Shown: positions 7,726-16,388, counted from the stretch's first letter. The stretch is DNA of 31,175 nucleotides from an uncultured Bacillus sp. (GCF_946478885.1 NZ_CAMLDX010000035.1:1-31175), one strand, 5' to 3'. Numbers and translations: made by a program. Notes: generated from the sequence alone by a model not told the origin.

Positions 7726-7913
7726 TATGTAATAGTCAGGATTTTTATGCCCTAATTTCATTGCCACACTGGTCATGATAGGGAGCATTTGCCCCATCCG
7801 GCTTATCTCCATTAAAAGCCGTCTAACCTACATTTCTATGCCACGAGAAAACAACAAGCTGTCATTCATCTGTCAAAATGGATGAGGCTAAAAGAGAAAG
7901 CAGGGGACTTTTT

Positions 7914-10385
7914 ATGAATGTAGAAGAATTCGAGAATGTCAAGTCCATTCATCGTGTACCAATTACTAAGCTTCGTTTAGAGTATGATGCAAACCAATTC
8001 TCTTTTGAAACCACAAATGATCTGGAAAAACTGCCGAAAGAAATGATCGGTCAGAGCCGCGCAGAACAAGCGATGGAATTCGGCTTAGCAGTCGAACAAT
8101 CAGGGTATAACCTATTTGTCGTGGGACCATCAGGAACTGGAAGAATCACCTATACTCAAGATAGTGTAGAAAAAATGGCAAAAGACCGAGCAGTACCGAA
8201 AGATCAGTGCTACGTTTATAATTTCGATAATCCCGATCGGCCATTAGTGATTTCCTTGCCGGCTGGTAGTGGCTTCCAATTTCAGCGAAAGATGGAAATG
8301 CTGCTGATCGATATCCAACGGGAAATGAAGTCTACTTTCTCCGGTGAAGTCTATGAAAAGGGAAAAAGGACGATTCTTGAAAAATACCGCACTACAGTCG
8401 CAAAGATCTGGGAAGAAGCCGAAGCCTTTGCATCAGAGATGAATTTTAAACTGGAACGGACACCAGCAGGTATTAATACGTACCCGCTTCTTTTCGGCAA
8501 ACCGATGGATCGTGCTTCTTATGAAAATCTTTCTGATCCCAATAAAGAAATGATTAAGGAGAAGGAAAAGCAAATCGAGGGAAAAATTCAGGAAACCGTC
8601 TATCAGATGGGAAAAGTAAATGAAGAACTGCGAAAAAGTATGGAGCAGTATATGAGAGAAACGTCTGCCAAGGCGATCGAGGGACTGTTCATTCCGCTAA
8701 AAGAATTATACAAGGATCATGAAAAGGTTACGGCATATTTAGAGGCCTATTTATATGATGCGGTTGAGCATTTTTCCTTCTTTCTTCCGGATGATGAGGA
8801 CAACAACGATGAGAATATTATGAATACCCTTATCCATACAAAGGAACAGCAGCTTCACCGCTATACGGTCAACCTATTTGTCAATAACAAAAATTTGAAG
8901 GGCGCTCCTGTTATTTATGAAACGAATCCAACTTACCAGAATTTATTTGGTAAGATCGAATACCATGGTTCATTTGGCAGCTATATGACAGATTTCACCT
9001 ATATTAAGCCAGGTGTTCTTCACTCTGCCAACGGAGGATATTTAATCCTGCAGGCCAATGCACTGCTGCAGCAGCCTTATGCCTGGAATCTATTAAAAAG
9101 AGCTCTGCAAACAGAAAAAATCCAGGTTGAAAATCCATATGAGGATCGAAGCCTGATCCCAACAAGCGGTTTGAAGCCAGAGCCAATCCCATTAAATATC
9201 AAGGTGATTATCATTGGCTCCTATTACATTTACGATCTGCTTTCCTCCGCTGATGAAGATTTTCACAAACTGTTTAAGGTAAAGGTTGAATTTAATACTG
9301 TTATGGAAAAAAGTAATGAAAACAGTTGGAAAATGGCTTACTTTGTGAAAAATTATGCTGAACAGGAAGGACTTCTTCCATTCCACCGCGGAGCCGTTGC
9401 AAACATAATCGATTACAGCTCCCGTCTTGTAGAAGAACAGTCAAAGCTATCGACACGTTTTCAGGATATAACCAAGCTTTTGGTAGAATCCAGCTACTGG
9501 GCGAAAAAGGCGGGCGCTGACATCGTGGACGATATTCATATTGGAAAGGCACTCGCAGAGCAATTTAATCGTTCCAACCATATTTCTGAACAATACCGCG
9601 AGATGATTAGCAAGGGCACGATTATGGTTGACACTGACGGATACCGTGTCGGGCAGATCAACGGGCTTGCTGTTATGGGTACAAGAGATTCGGTATTCGG
9701 CATTCCAACGAAGATCACTGCCCAAACCTTCGCCGGAAAAAGCGGCATTATGAATATCGAAAGAGAAACAGCCATGAGTGGTCAGATTCATAATAAAGGA
9801 ATGCTGATTCTGACAGGATTTCTTTCAGGTGAATTTGCAAAAAATAAACCGATCCCATTGTCAGCGAGCATCACTTTTGAGCAAACATACAACACGATCG
9901 ACGGGGACAGTGCGTCCTCAACAGAATTATATGTGCTCCTCTCCTCTTTGTCCGAGGTGCCGATAAACCAGGGTATCGCTGTGACAGGTTCTGTTAACCA
10001 ATGGGGAGAAATTCAGCCAATCGGCGGCGTTAATGAAAAAATCGAAGGCTTCTATCATATTTGTAAAGAAAAGGGATTAACCGGCAAGCAAGGGGTTCTT
10101 ATCCCGCAGCAAAATGTGCAAAATCTCATGCTTGATTTGGAAGTCATCAATGCCGTTAAAAAAGGCGTGTTCCATATTTGGTCTATCAACCATATTGCCG
10201 AGGGAATTGAAATCTTAACAGGCGTCAGCGCAGGCAATGTACGTAATGCTAAAGGTTCCTATCCACCTGATACGATCTTCGCCAAAGTCGAAGAACGGTT
10301 TAAAAAGATGTACGAGGCCTCTGCAGCAAGCAATGCGAACAATAAAACAAATAATGCATTAGCGGATACAGCTCGTCAGTCATAA
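7914..10385 (+). CDS. Lon-like AAA family ATP-dependent protease (AAA_32/Lon_C)
   Basis: An 823-residue cytoplasmic protein of the Lon-related family that carries an AAA_32-type N-terminal module and a Lon_C proteolytic domain. The P-loop reads GPSGTGRIT (71-79), with Arg77 and Ile78 replacing the usual Lys-Ser/Thr. Arg variants occur in this family, but the Ile is less usual, so ATP use is uncertain. The block SANGGYLILQANALLQQ is typical of the family. The protease dyad is intact: Ser666 in DGDSAS and Lys709 in GGVNEK, 43 residues apart as in Lon. ATG 7914 is preferred over the in-frame ATG 7878 because AGGGGAC precedes it at good spacing. It is a single-gene unit ending in a strong terminator. 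It is distinct from the heat-shock Lon (LonA) and from the sporulation-linked LonB. Substrates are unknown; protein quality control is the family-level guess. Confidence 0.88.
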   Translation: MNVEEFENVKSIHRVPITKLRLEYDANQFSFETTNDLEKLPKEMIGQSRAEQAMEFGLAVEQSGYNLFVVGPSGTGRITYTQDSVEKMAKDRAVPKDQCYVYNFDNPDRPLVISLPAGSGFQFQRKMEMLLIDIQREMKSTFSGEVYEKGKRTILEKYRTTVAKIWEEAEAFASEMNFKLERTPAGINTYPLLFGKPMDRASYENLSDPNKEMIKEKEKQIEGKIQETVYQMGKVNEELRKSMEQYMRETSAKAIEGLFIPLKELYKDHEKVTAYLEAYLYDAVEHFSFFLPDDEDNNDENIMNTLIHTKEQQLHRYTVNLFVNNKNLKGAPVIYETNPTYQNLFGKIEYHGSFGSYMTDFTYIKPGVLHSANGGYLILQANALLQQPYAWNLLKRALQTEKIQVENPYEDRSLIPTSGLKPEPIPLNIKVIIIGSYYIYDLLSSADEDFHKLFKVKVEFNTVMEKSNENSWKMAYFVKNYAEQEGLLPFHRGAVANIIDYSSRLVEEQSKLSTRFQDITKLLVESSYWAKKAGADIVDDIHIGKALAEQFNRSNHISEQYREMISKGTIMVDTDGYRVGQINGLAVMGTRDSVFGIPTKITAQTFAGKSGIMNIERETAMSGQIHNKGMLILTGFLSGEFAKNKPIPLSASITFEQTYNTIDGDSASSTELYVLLSSLSEVPINQGIAVTGSVNQWGEIQPIGGVNEKIEGFYHICKEKGLTGKQGVLIPQQNVQNLMLDLEVINAVKKGVFHIWSINHIAEGIEILTGVSAGNVRNAKGSYPPDTIFAKVEERFKKMYEASAASNANNKTNNALADTARQS

Positions 10386-10386
10386 T

Positions 10387-10429
10387 AGTGAAAAAGCATC
10401 GGGAAGCCTTATCCCGGTGCTTTTTCACT
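10387..10429 (+). terminator. Terminator of the Lon-like gene
   Basis: AGTGAAAAAGCATCGGGA and TCCCGGTGCTTTTTCACT form an 18-base-pair stem with one G-U pair and a 7-base loop. The stem begins one base after the stop codon and contains A/T runs on both sides, so it could act in both directions. Confidence 0.88.
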
Positions 10430-10570
10430 AAAGATTCTAGAATCAAAAGTTCGATATTATTTAGCAATCCACTAACAAAAGCTCCTCCACATCTCCGCAA
10501 AGAACTCTGTAAAAAGTAATCCTCCTCCACATCTATAAGCAAAATAATTAATCGTTTCTCCTTTACCCGG

Positions 10571-10576
10571 TATAAT
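10571..10576 (+). promoter_or_regulatory. Candidate -10 element of the Bcr/CflA transporter gene
   Basis: TATAAT lies 88 bases before the start codon. At 17-base spacing the -35 position reads TTAATC (10548-10553), a poor match. The preceding region also has two direct copies of CTCCTCCACATCT, near 10480 and 10523. Confidence 0.35.
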
Positions 10577-10663
10577 GGCGGAAGCCGGATTAGTTGACGA
10601 TGTTTAATAGACAGCATATTCTGAAAAAATAATAAGTAATTGAATTAGGAAGGAATTTGGATC

Positions 10664-11896
10664 ATGAGTGAAACCAATACTTTACTATTAAAGGAGAGTA
10701 AATCCAAAAGAATTTGGATGGCCATTGTATTAGGCTCCTTTGCCGGGATTGCCCCGCTTTCTACGGATATGTATTTGCCGTCCTTGCCGCTTTTGGCGGA
10801 GGATTTGCAAAGCAGTACGTCTGTGGCCCAGCTCACTTTAACCGCTAGTTTGTTAGGAATGGCACTAGGACAGCTGTTCCTTGGTCCTTTCAGCGACCAA
10901 AAAGGAAGGCGGATGCCGCTCGTCATTTCATTAATCATTTATTGTATCTCCTCCATTTTATGTGCTGTTGCTCCCTCTGTCTGGATCTTAATTGTATTCC
11001 GATTTATTCAGGGAGTTTCTGGTGCAGGAGGTATGGTCATTTCACGCGCCATTGTCCGAGATATGTATACCGGAATCGAGCTGACAAAATTCTTTGCTCT
11101 TTTAATGCTGATAAACGGTGCAGCACCGATAATAGCACCAGTAATCGGAGGGCAAATTCTTCAATTTACTTCTTGGCGGGGTGTTTTCATTGTCTTGGGA
11201 GTGTTAGGATTTTTAATGGTGACGGCTGCTTTCTTTGCTGTTCAGGAAACACTCTCTGAAGAGAATCGTATTCAGGGCGGAATTAAGAATACGCTGCTGA
11301 CTTTAAAAGACCTGCTCACGAATAAGGCGTTCATGGGATTTGTCTTTACCCAGGCATTTGTCAATGCCGCAATGTTTTCCTATATTTCCGGATCGCCATT
11401 TGTTATTCAAAATATTTTTGGGGCATCGCCGCAGATGTTCAGCATTATTTTTGCCATCAACGGAATTGGAATTATTATTGCCAGTCAGACAACAGGACGT
11501 TTAGCTGGAAAGGTAAAAGAGCGTACGCTGCTGAAAATTGGACTGGGAAATGCCCTCTTTGGCGGCATTTTGCTTGTAACCATGCTTGCATTGGATATAG
11601 GTCTTGTCGGAGTATTGCCTGCCCTATTTTTAATCGTATCCAGTGTCGGGATCGTGGGAACCACTGTTTTTTCTCTGGCGATGGAAAGCCAGGGGCACAA
11701 CGCCGGCAGTGCAGCGGCATTATTAGGATTGATGCCGTTTGTATTGGGCTCTATCGTGGCTCCGCTTGTCGGAATAGGTGACGGTCACTCTGCTTGGCCG
11801 ATGGCGGTGATTATTCTGGCTTGTGAGCTGATTGCAGTACTATCCTATACGTTTTTTGCTGGAGAAATTGCTGAGAAAAATAAGGTGTCTTCCTAA
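10664..11896 (+). CDS. Bcr/CflA family multidrug efflux MFS transporter
   Basis: A 410-residue inner-membrane protein with 12 predicted helices, the usual Bcr/CflA length. Helix 1 carries the family hallmark STDMYLPSLP. The cytoplasmic loop after helix 2 has GPFSDQKGRR, the MFS motif A. RFIQGVSGAGGMVISRAIVRD, split as RFIQGVSGAGG and MVISRAIVRD, is the Bcr-type helix 4 signature with the conserved Arg. The family exports drugs such as bicyclomycin, sulfonamides or chloramphenicol by proton antiport; the substrate here cannot be read from sequence. The ribosome binding site AGGAAGG precedes ATG 10664. The DUF6366-like gene follows 40 bases after the stop codon, behind a stem-loop that overlaps the end of this gene. 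Confidence 0.92.
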   Translation: MSETNTLLLKESKSKRIWMAIVLGSFAGIAPLSTDMYLPSLPLLAEDLQSSTSVAQLTLTASLLGMALGQLFLGPFSDQKGRRMPLVISLIIYCISSILCAVAPSVWILIVFRFIQGVSGAGGMVISRAIVRDMYTGIELTKFFALLMLINGAAPIIAPVIGGQILQFTSWRGVFIVLGVLGFLMVTAAFFAVQETLSEENRIQGGIKNTLLTLKDLLTNKAFMGFVFTQAFVNAAMFSYISGSPFVIQNIFGASPQMFSIIFAINGIGIIIASQTTGRLAGKVKERTLLKIGLGNALFGGILLVTMLALDIGLVGVLPALFLIVSSVGIVGTTVFSLAMESQGHNAGSAAALLGLMPFVLGSIVAPLVGIGDGHSAWPMAVIILACELIAVLSYTFFAGEIAEKNKVSS

Positions 11897-11910
11897 ATCA
11901 GGAGGGCACC
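11884..11910 (+). terminator. Stem-loop at the end of the MFS gene, weak terminator or RNA-stability element
   Basis: GGTGTCTTCCT and AGGAGGGCACC pair around AAATC with G-U and one offset, overlapping the transporter stop codon. The following bases are T-rich but no clear T-run is present, so read-through into the small gene at 11937 is likely. Confidence 0.4.
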
Positions 11911-11936
11911 TACTTTGTATAATTGGAGGTATTTAA

Positions 11937-12152
11937 ATGTCAAAATACAAAGAAACTCCTGAACAAAAAAGAGAAAGATTAAGACAACAAGAAATGAAAA
12001 ACAATCCAACGGGTAATTTGAATGATGCTTTTAATAGAGTGGGCAGTGGAAATCTTGCTGATTTAGTTGGCAGTCTAGGGTGGAAGGGCATAGGTATTCT
12101 TATTCTTGTAATCATTATTGGCTTTATTGTTGTATCACTTTTCTTCAAGTAA
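11937..12152 (+). CDS. Small DUF6366-like membrane protein
   Basis: A 71-residue protein: a charged N-terminal half (MSKYKETPEQKRERLRQQEM) followed by NPTGNLNDAFNRVGSGNLADL and a single C-terminal transmembrane helix (about 48-68) ending FFK. The NNPTGNLNDAF and GSLGWKG blocks are what I recall of the DUF6366 family of Bacillaceae. The ribosome binding site GGAGGT (11924-11929) is well placed. It may be co-transcribed with the upstream transporter. Function unknown. The strongly biased charge, the good ribosome binding site and the clear helix support real coding despite the small size. Confidence 0.8.
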   Translation: MSKYKETPEQKRERLRQQEMKNNPTGNLNDAFNRVGSGNLADLVGSLGWKGIGILILVIIIGFIVVSLFFK

Positions 12153-12522
12153 AGGGTGTAAGAGTAAAAGGTCAGGATGGCTGCAACGCTCTTTTTTAAC
12201 GCACGACAGAGAGCAGACTAATGAAAGAAAAACAATACTTATCGGCCCAGTTTACCGCTTTTTTTGATGCATATAGATTTGTTAGCAATTTGGTATATAT
12301 ATCAATTCTGAATAGTCTGATATATTTAAAAGTAGCAATTTTTATGGAACTATCATAGGTTCAGAGGGATAACATTGGAAAATTTTGCAACCATTTGTCG
12401 CCATATATGTTAAGATCGATTAGAGTAAGGTGCCTGAATCGGAAAGAGACAGCAGGCTTATCAGAGTCTTTTTAGAGAGGTTTATGATTAAATCGAGATA
12501 AAAAGTATGGGATGGTGCAGAA
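12153..12522. other. Intergenic region upstream of the DUF4097 gene
   Basis: No gene is seen. The stretch contains a weak inverted repeat ATATATCA (12297-12304) / TGATATAT (12318-12325) that could be an operator, a decayed copy of the palindromic repeat (GGTGCCTGAATCGGAAAGAGAC broken after GGTGCCTGAA, starting at 12429), and T-rich sequence near 12193 after the small gene. A TTGCAA near 12385 might be a -35 element, but no matching -10 element is convincing. Confidence 0.4.
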
Positions 12523-13467
12523 ATGAAACAACTGGTCATTATTATTGTATCTATTTTTATTATTGCCATAACCGGATTCTTGATTATCAGCAGCCAATTT
12601 AGTTTTAACAGTGCAGAGATCTATCATAAAAAAACGGTAACAAGCGAGAAAATTAAGCAAATCGAAATTGCCCACTCATCAACTGATGTGCACATCCTTC
12701 CTGCGATGGATAAGGAAATCACTGTTGAACTAAATGGTAAGGTGAGCCGAAAAATGAAGAATTTATATAAACTTGAGGTTAAGGAGGATGGTGACAAACT
12801 GAAAATTGCTGTTAATCGTGATAATAAGCTAACTTCTAAAGTCAGTATCAATTATGTCAGCATGGTACTGGAAGTCCGTCTGCCAGAAAAAATGTATGAA
12901 ATGATAGATGTAGACCTTACCTCTGGCGACATTATGCTGGATCACATAACAGCAGACAAAATAACACTGAATACAAGTTCTGGTGATATTGAGACAGCGG
13001 ACAGCGAAGCAGTGAAGTCATTTTCAGTTCATTCTCTCAGTGGGGATTTAACGATGAAAAATATTAAAGCAGAGAATTTGCAGATCGATCTAATAAGTGG
13101 TGATAGTGACATACAGAATGCCGCAACAAATGCTGCTGTTCTATCCTCCACTTCCGGTGATATCCAGATGAATCAAGTGGACGGACAGATAGAGGCAAGT
13201 ACAATGGCAGGTGATATTGCCCTCATGAAAGAGGAAATGAACAGCAATATGAAAATTGAAGCAACAAGCGGTGACGTTGATATTCGGTTTAAGAAAAAAC
13301 CGCAATCCCTTTCACTAAAATATAATAGTGCCTCTGGTGAGGCGAATGTACAATTGGATGGCATGGTATTTGACGAAAAAAGTGAACACTCCATCATTGG
13401 AAAAATCGGAAACGGTCAGTACTCGCTGGATGTGAGAACGGCCTCAGGTGATTTTACCATTCGGTAA
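12523..13467 (+). CDS. DUF4097 beta-strand repeat protein (LiaG-like)
   Basis: A 314-residue protein anchored by one N-terminal helix (about 3-24), with the rest outside the membrane. The body is a right-handed beta-repeat typical of DUF4097 proteins such as LiaG and YvlB. Short repeats centred on S-G-D recur: LTSGDIML, TSSGDIET, LSGDLTM, ISGDSDI, TSGDIQM, TSGDVDI and ASGDFTI, roughly every 20-30 residues. The gene stands alone between an intergenic region and its own terminator, not in a lia operon, so a named assignment is not justified. The role is probably in the cell envelope or a stress response, by family analogy only. Its start lies before a well-defined membrane anchor; the ribosome binding site (GGGATGG, about 12508-12514) is modest. 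Confidence 0.85.
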   Translation: MKQLVIIIVSIFIIAITGFLIISSQFSFNSAEIYHKKTVTSEKIKQIEIAHSSTDVHILPAMDKEITVELNGKVSRKMKNLYKLEVKEDGDKLKIAVNRDNKLTSKVSINYVSMVLEVRLPEKMYEMIDVDLTSGDIMLDHITADKITLNTSSGDIETADSEAVKSFSVHSLSGDLTMKNIKAENLQIDLISGDSDIQNAATNAAVLSSTSGDIQMNQVDGQIEASTMAGDIALMKEEMNSNMKIEATSGDVDIRFKKKPQSLSLKYNSASGEANVQLDGMVFDEKSEHSIIGKIGNGQYSLDVRTASGDFTIR

Positions 13468-13472
13468 TAGAA

Positions 13473-13518
13473 AAAGGAGCAGCATTGCACGCATTTTTTG
13501 AGCGAAGCTGCTCTTTTT
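13473..13518 (+). terminator. Terminator of the DUF4097 gene
   Basis: AAGGAGCAGC and GCTGCTCTTT pair around a 23-base loop, followed by a T-run. It insulates the flagellar operon from the upstream gene. Confidence 0.8.
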
Positions 13519-13627
13519 GTTCATTTCAGATTCGGATTTGTCGGCTATTTTTGCCAAACCTCATTTCTCCCACATTCATTAGTCAAGCCACTACAATCAT
13601 GCCGCAAAATATTCGTTGAAATTCGTA

Positions 13628-13647
13628 GATATTACCCGGGAAATATC
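13628..13647. promoter_or_regulatory. 20-base palindrome upstream of flaG
   Basis: GATATTACCCGGGAAATATC is symmetric except for one central A/A pair on each side of CCCGGG. It lies about 75 bases upstream of the SigD-like promoter. The length and symmetry suit a dimeric regulator, but I cannot assign one. Confidence 0.4.
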
Positions 13648-13721
13648 GAAGTAGTCCTTCTTTTGGTATAGAAAGGGAAATGCCTACTATTGTGAAATTC
13701 TTCTCTTTATCCTTATGTTGT

Positions 13722-13747
13722 TAAAAAAAATGATCAGCATCCGATAT
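13722..13747 (+). promoter_or_regulatory. SigD promoter of the flaG-fliDST operon
   Basis: TAAA (13722-13725), 15 bases, CCGATAT (13741-13747) matches the SigD consensus used by late flagellar genes. A start about 10 bases downstream would give a leader of roughly 30 bases before flaG. Confidence 0.8.
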
Positions 13748-13784
13748 AAAGGATAATTAAAAAGACCGTAGGAGGGGATCGGTG

Positions 13785-14147
13785 ATGGAGCGGGTTTCAA
13801 ATCAATTCTCCCATGCAGCAAGATTGATCGTAACAGAAAAGGTAAGTCCAGTAAGTGCAGTGAAAGATCAGGAGTTCCTAAAAAACATGGAACAGCAAAA
13901 GGAAAAAAAGCAGCATGAAGTAACAAAAGAAAAGATGGAAGAAGTGGTTAAAGGTATAAATGATTTCATCCATCCAGCCAGTACTTCTATTAAATTTGAA
14001 CTTCATGATCGTCTTAATGATTATTATGTAACGGTTATAGATGACAATACAAAAGAAGTCATTAAAGAAATTCCATCAAAGAAGCTGCTCGACCTGTACG
14101 CAGATATGATGGAATTTGTTGGAATACTCGTGGACAGGAAAATTTAA
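13785..14147 (+). CDS. flaG: Flagellar protein FlaG
   Basis: A 120-residue FlaG family protein (YvyC in B. subtilis). The N-terminal half is polar and helical (residues 15-55). The conserved C-terminal block has FELHDRLNDYYVTVIDDNTKEVIKEIP followed by SKKLLDLYADMMEFVGILVD, here given in parts: FELHDRLNDYYVTVIDD, then KEVIKEIPSKK. FlaG proteins affect filament length and are secreted or filament-associated. ATG 13785 is chosen over the overlapping GTG 13782 because GGAGGGG (13771-13777) gives it better spacing. It opens the operon flaG-fliD-fliS-fliT behind the SigD promoter. In B. subtilis hag lies directly upstream; here it does not. Confidence 0.92.
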   Translation: MERVSNQFSHAARLIVTEKVSPVSAVKDQEFLKNMEQQKEKKQHEVTKEKMEEVVKGINDFIHPASTSIKFELHDRLNDYYVTVIDDNTKEVIKEIPSKKLLDLYADMMEFVGILVDRKI

Positions 14148-14198
14148 TTGGATATAAGATAATCAGGATTAACTAAAAAAACGGGAGTGGTGAATGAA

Positions 14199-16217
14199 AT
14201 GGCTGGTATTCGATTAAGTGGTCTGGCAAGCGGCATGGACATTGATTCGATTGTCTCTAAAATGATGAGTGCAAAGCGAATCCCGCTTGATAAGCTTAAA
14301 CAAAAAAAGCAAACTATGGAGTGGCAACGTGATGGTTATCGTGAAATAAATACGTTGTTGTTAGATTTTCGTTCGGAATTAACGCAAATGAAACTCACTA
14401 CAAAATATCGTTCCCGAACCACCACGACAACAGATGAATCAAAAGTAACAGCAACCGCTTCAAGTTCGGCTGCTCTTTCATCCTTTACAATTTCAAGTGT
14501 CTCAAAGCTTGCAACCGCTGCGACTAAGGTGAATAAAGAGGCCATTTCTAAATCAGGAACTAAGATTGACCCTAAAGCATCTTTATATAATATTAGCGAT
14601 CAATTTGCTGATTCAACCTTCGAGTGGAAAACTGGAAGTGTTGAAAGTGAAACAATCAATGTAACATCAGATGATACATCTTCCGTTTCTCTCAAGTTAA
14701 CCGATGGGATGAAAGTGAAAATAGAGAATCTGTCCGATATTAGCGTAAAAGTAAATGGAGAATCCTATCAAGTAGTGACAGGAGAACCCACCGATGACAA
14801 TCAGGTGAAGATTGACGCAGATGGAAATCTAACCTTCAATACTGGTGTTTCATTTAAAAAGAACAGTACCATTAAGGTTGATTATATTGCTGATCAAAAG
14901 GTAGATACGTTCGCGTTTACTAAGGAAAGTAATGGTTTCTCATTAACAAGAGGGTCAATTAATTCTATTTCTAGTTTTACAGTAAATGAAAAAACATATA
15001 CCGTTGATTCATGGAATATTATGGATGGTGAAACAAAGGTTGGAACCATCGATCCAACAACAGGTACAATCAGTGATTTTCAAATTGCAGCAGATTCGAC
15101 GGTTTCTGTCACCTATACACAAAATTACTTTAATTTTAAAATGGGATCGTATGATGAAGAAGGAAAACAAGTTATTGGAAATTTTAATATTCAGGGATCG
15201 GAATCATTAGACCAAGTAATAAATAAAGTAAACTCTTCTGATGCAGGAGTTTCCATGTTTTATGATTCTTTCAAAGATCAGGTGACGCTGATCAGAAATG
15301 AAACGGGTGATTTTAATACAACAGGTGAGGAGATTTATATTTCCGGTAATTTTCTTAACCAAGTACTTAAATTCGATGGTGCCACAGAAACAGGTGGACA
15401 GAATGCGAAATTTACCTTAAACGGTTTAGAAACAGAGCGTTATTCAAATTCCTTCGAAATAAACGGTGTTACTCTCACCTTAAAAAAGGAATTTTCAGAT
15501 TCTGCTGCGACTATTTCGATTAATAATGATGCGAATGCAGTGTTTGAAAATATTAAAGGATTCGTCGATAAATACAATGAATTGATCGGGAAAATACAAG
15601 GGAAAATTCAAGAAGAAAGATATAGACCCTATTCCCCGCTTACAGATGCTCAGCGTGAGCAATTATCTGATAAACAGGAGGAACTATGGGAGGAAAAAGC
15701 GAAAAGCGGGTTATTAAGACATGATTCTACCATGACAAGTTTGCTTTCATCGATGCGGCTGGATTTTTACGGATCAGTAGAGTCCGAAAATATCAGTCAG
15801 CTTTATAATCAGCTTTCTAAAATTGGAATTAAGACAACGTCAAACTATTTAGAAGGCGGAAAACTCGAAATAAATGAAGCTGAATTAAAAAAAGCGATTG
15901 AAAATGACCCGGAATCAGTTGAAAGTTTATTTAGAAGTTCCGGAATCTCAGACAGTCAAAAGGGAATTGCCCAGCGTCTATATGATACTGTAGGAAAAAC
16001 AATGGATATTTTATACGAAAAAGCCGGAAAAAGCTATTCGGTTTATGATCAGTATACAATGGGTAAACAACTGCATGATATAGAAGATCAAATCGACAGC
16101 TACGAGGATCGTTTGGAAGACTACGAAGACCGTTATTACAGCCAATTTACAGCCATGGAGCGAGCAATCCAGAAGGCTAATTCACAATCAACATACTTGT
16201 CGCAGTATTTCAGCTGA
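14199..16217 (+). CDS. fliD: Flagellar filament capping protein FliD
   Basis: A 672-residue FliD (HAP2), the cap that folds flagellin monomers at the filament tip. The N-terminus MAGIRLSGLASGMDIDSIV is the FliD_N signature, followed by a helical coiled segment to about 60. The C-terminal FliD_C domain ends in long coiled helices (about 600-672). At 672 residues it is much longer than B. subtilis FliD (about 500); the extra length lies in the central, surface-exposed, Thr/Ser/Val-rich beta domains, which vary between species. ATG 14199 is preferred over GTG at 14187 and 14190 because it starts the conserved motif and GGTGA (14189-14193) sits 5 bases upstream. It follows flaG by 51 bases. Confidence 0.95.
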   Translation: MAGIRLSGLASGMDIDSIVSKMMSAKRIPLDKLKQKKQTMEWQRDGYREINTLLLDFRSELTQMKLTTKYRSRTTTTTDESKVTATASSSAALSSFTISSVSKLATAATKVNKEAISKSGTKIDPKASLYNISDQFADSTFEWKTGSVESETINVTSDDTSSVSLKLTDGMKVKIENLSDISVKVNGESYQVVTGEPTDDNQVKIDADGNLTFNTGVSFKKNSTIKVDYIADQKVDTFAFTKESNGFSLTRGSINSISSFTVNEKTYTVDSWNIMDGETKVGTIDPTTGTISDFQIAADSTVSVTYTQNYFNFKMGSYDEEGKQVIGNFNIQGSESLDQVINKVNSSDAGVSMFYDSFKDQVTLIRNETGDFNTTGEEIYISGNFLNQVLKFDGATETGGQNAKFTLNGLETERYSNSFEINGVTLTLKKEFSDSAATISINNDANAVFENIKGFVDKYNELIGKIQGKIQEERYRPYSPLTDAQREQLSDKQEELWEEKAKSGLLRHDSTMTSLLSSMRLDFYGSVESENISQLYNQLSKIGIKTTSNYLEGGKLEINEAELKKAIENDPESVESLFRSSGISDSQKGIAQRLYDTVGKTMDILYEKAGKSYSVYDQYTMGKQLHDIEDQIDSYEDRLEDYEDRYYSQFTAMERAIQKANSQSTYLSQYFS

Positions 16218-16254
16218 TGTTCAGATATAAATCGGACCTCTTTTTCAAGATGGA

Positions 16255-16329
16255 GCTGGTGAAGGTTTATTGTTAAAAGCTTGCGGCTTCGCTCTCTCAC
16301 AAGGTATATCAACAATCAGCTTCACCAGC
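16255..16329 (+). other. Long imperfect stem-loop between fliD and fliS
   Basis: Outer arms GCTGGTGAAG (16255-16264) and CTTCACCAGC (16320-16329) pair perfectly over 10 bases; inner arms ATTGTT (16269-16274) and AACAAT (16311-16316) continue the stem after small internal loops. There is no T-run, so it is not a simple terminator. It lies in the transcribed leader of fliS. Confidence 0.55.
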
Positions 16330-16388
16330 CTGTAAGACTTAGCATCATTCTAATGATTTATAAGGAAGTTAAGAAAGGAAGTAACCTA

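Larger units (their letters stand above)
7510..7913. other. Divergent intergenic region between membrane protein and Lon-like genes
   Basis: It holds the minus-strand ribosome binding site near 7519-7525, repeat copy B at 7588, a Spo0A-box-like heptamer at 7719 and the ribosome binding site of the Lon-like gene (AGGGGAC, about 7902-7908). A 62-codon ORF at 7590-7778 starts inside the repeat, has no ribosome binding site and is not supported. No clear -35/-10 pair for the Lon-like gene was found. Confidence 0.5.

Noticed and set aside
7590..7778. 62-codon plus-strand ORF
   Set aside because: It starts inside the palindromic repeat, lacks a ribosome binding site and has no protein-like composition.
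11918..11923. TATAAT before the DUF6366-like gene as a promoter
   Set aside because: Transcription would start in the ribosome binding site, leaving no usable leader, and no -35 hexamer is present.
16281..16388. N-terminal extension of fliS
   Set aside because: The extension reads through a stem-loop; the conserved FliS start lies at 16389 behind a good ribosome binding site.
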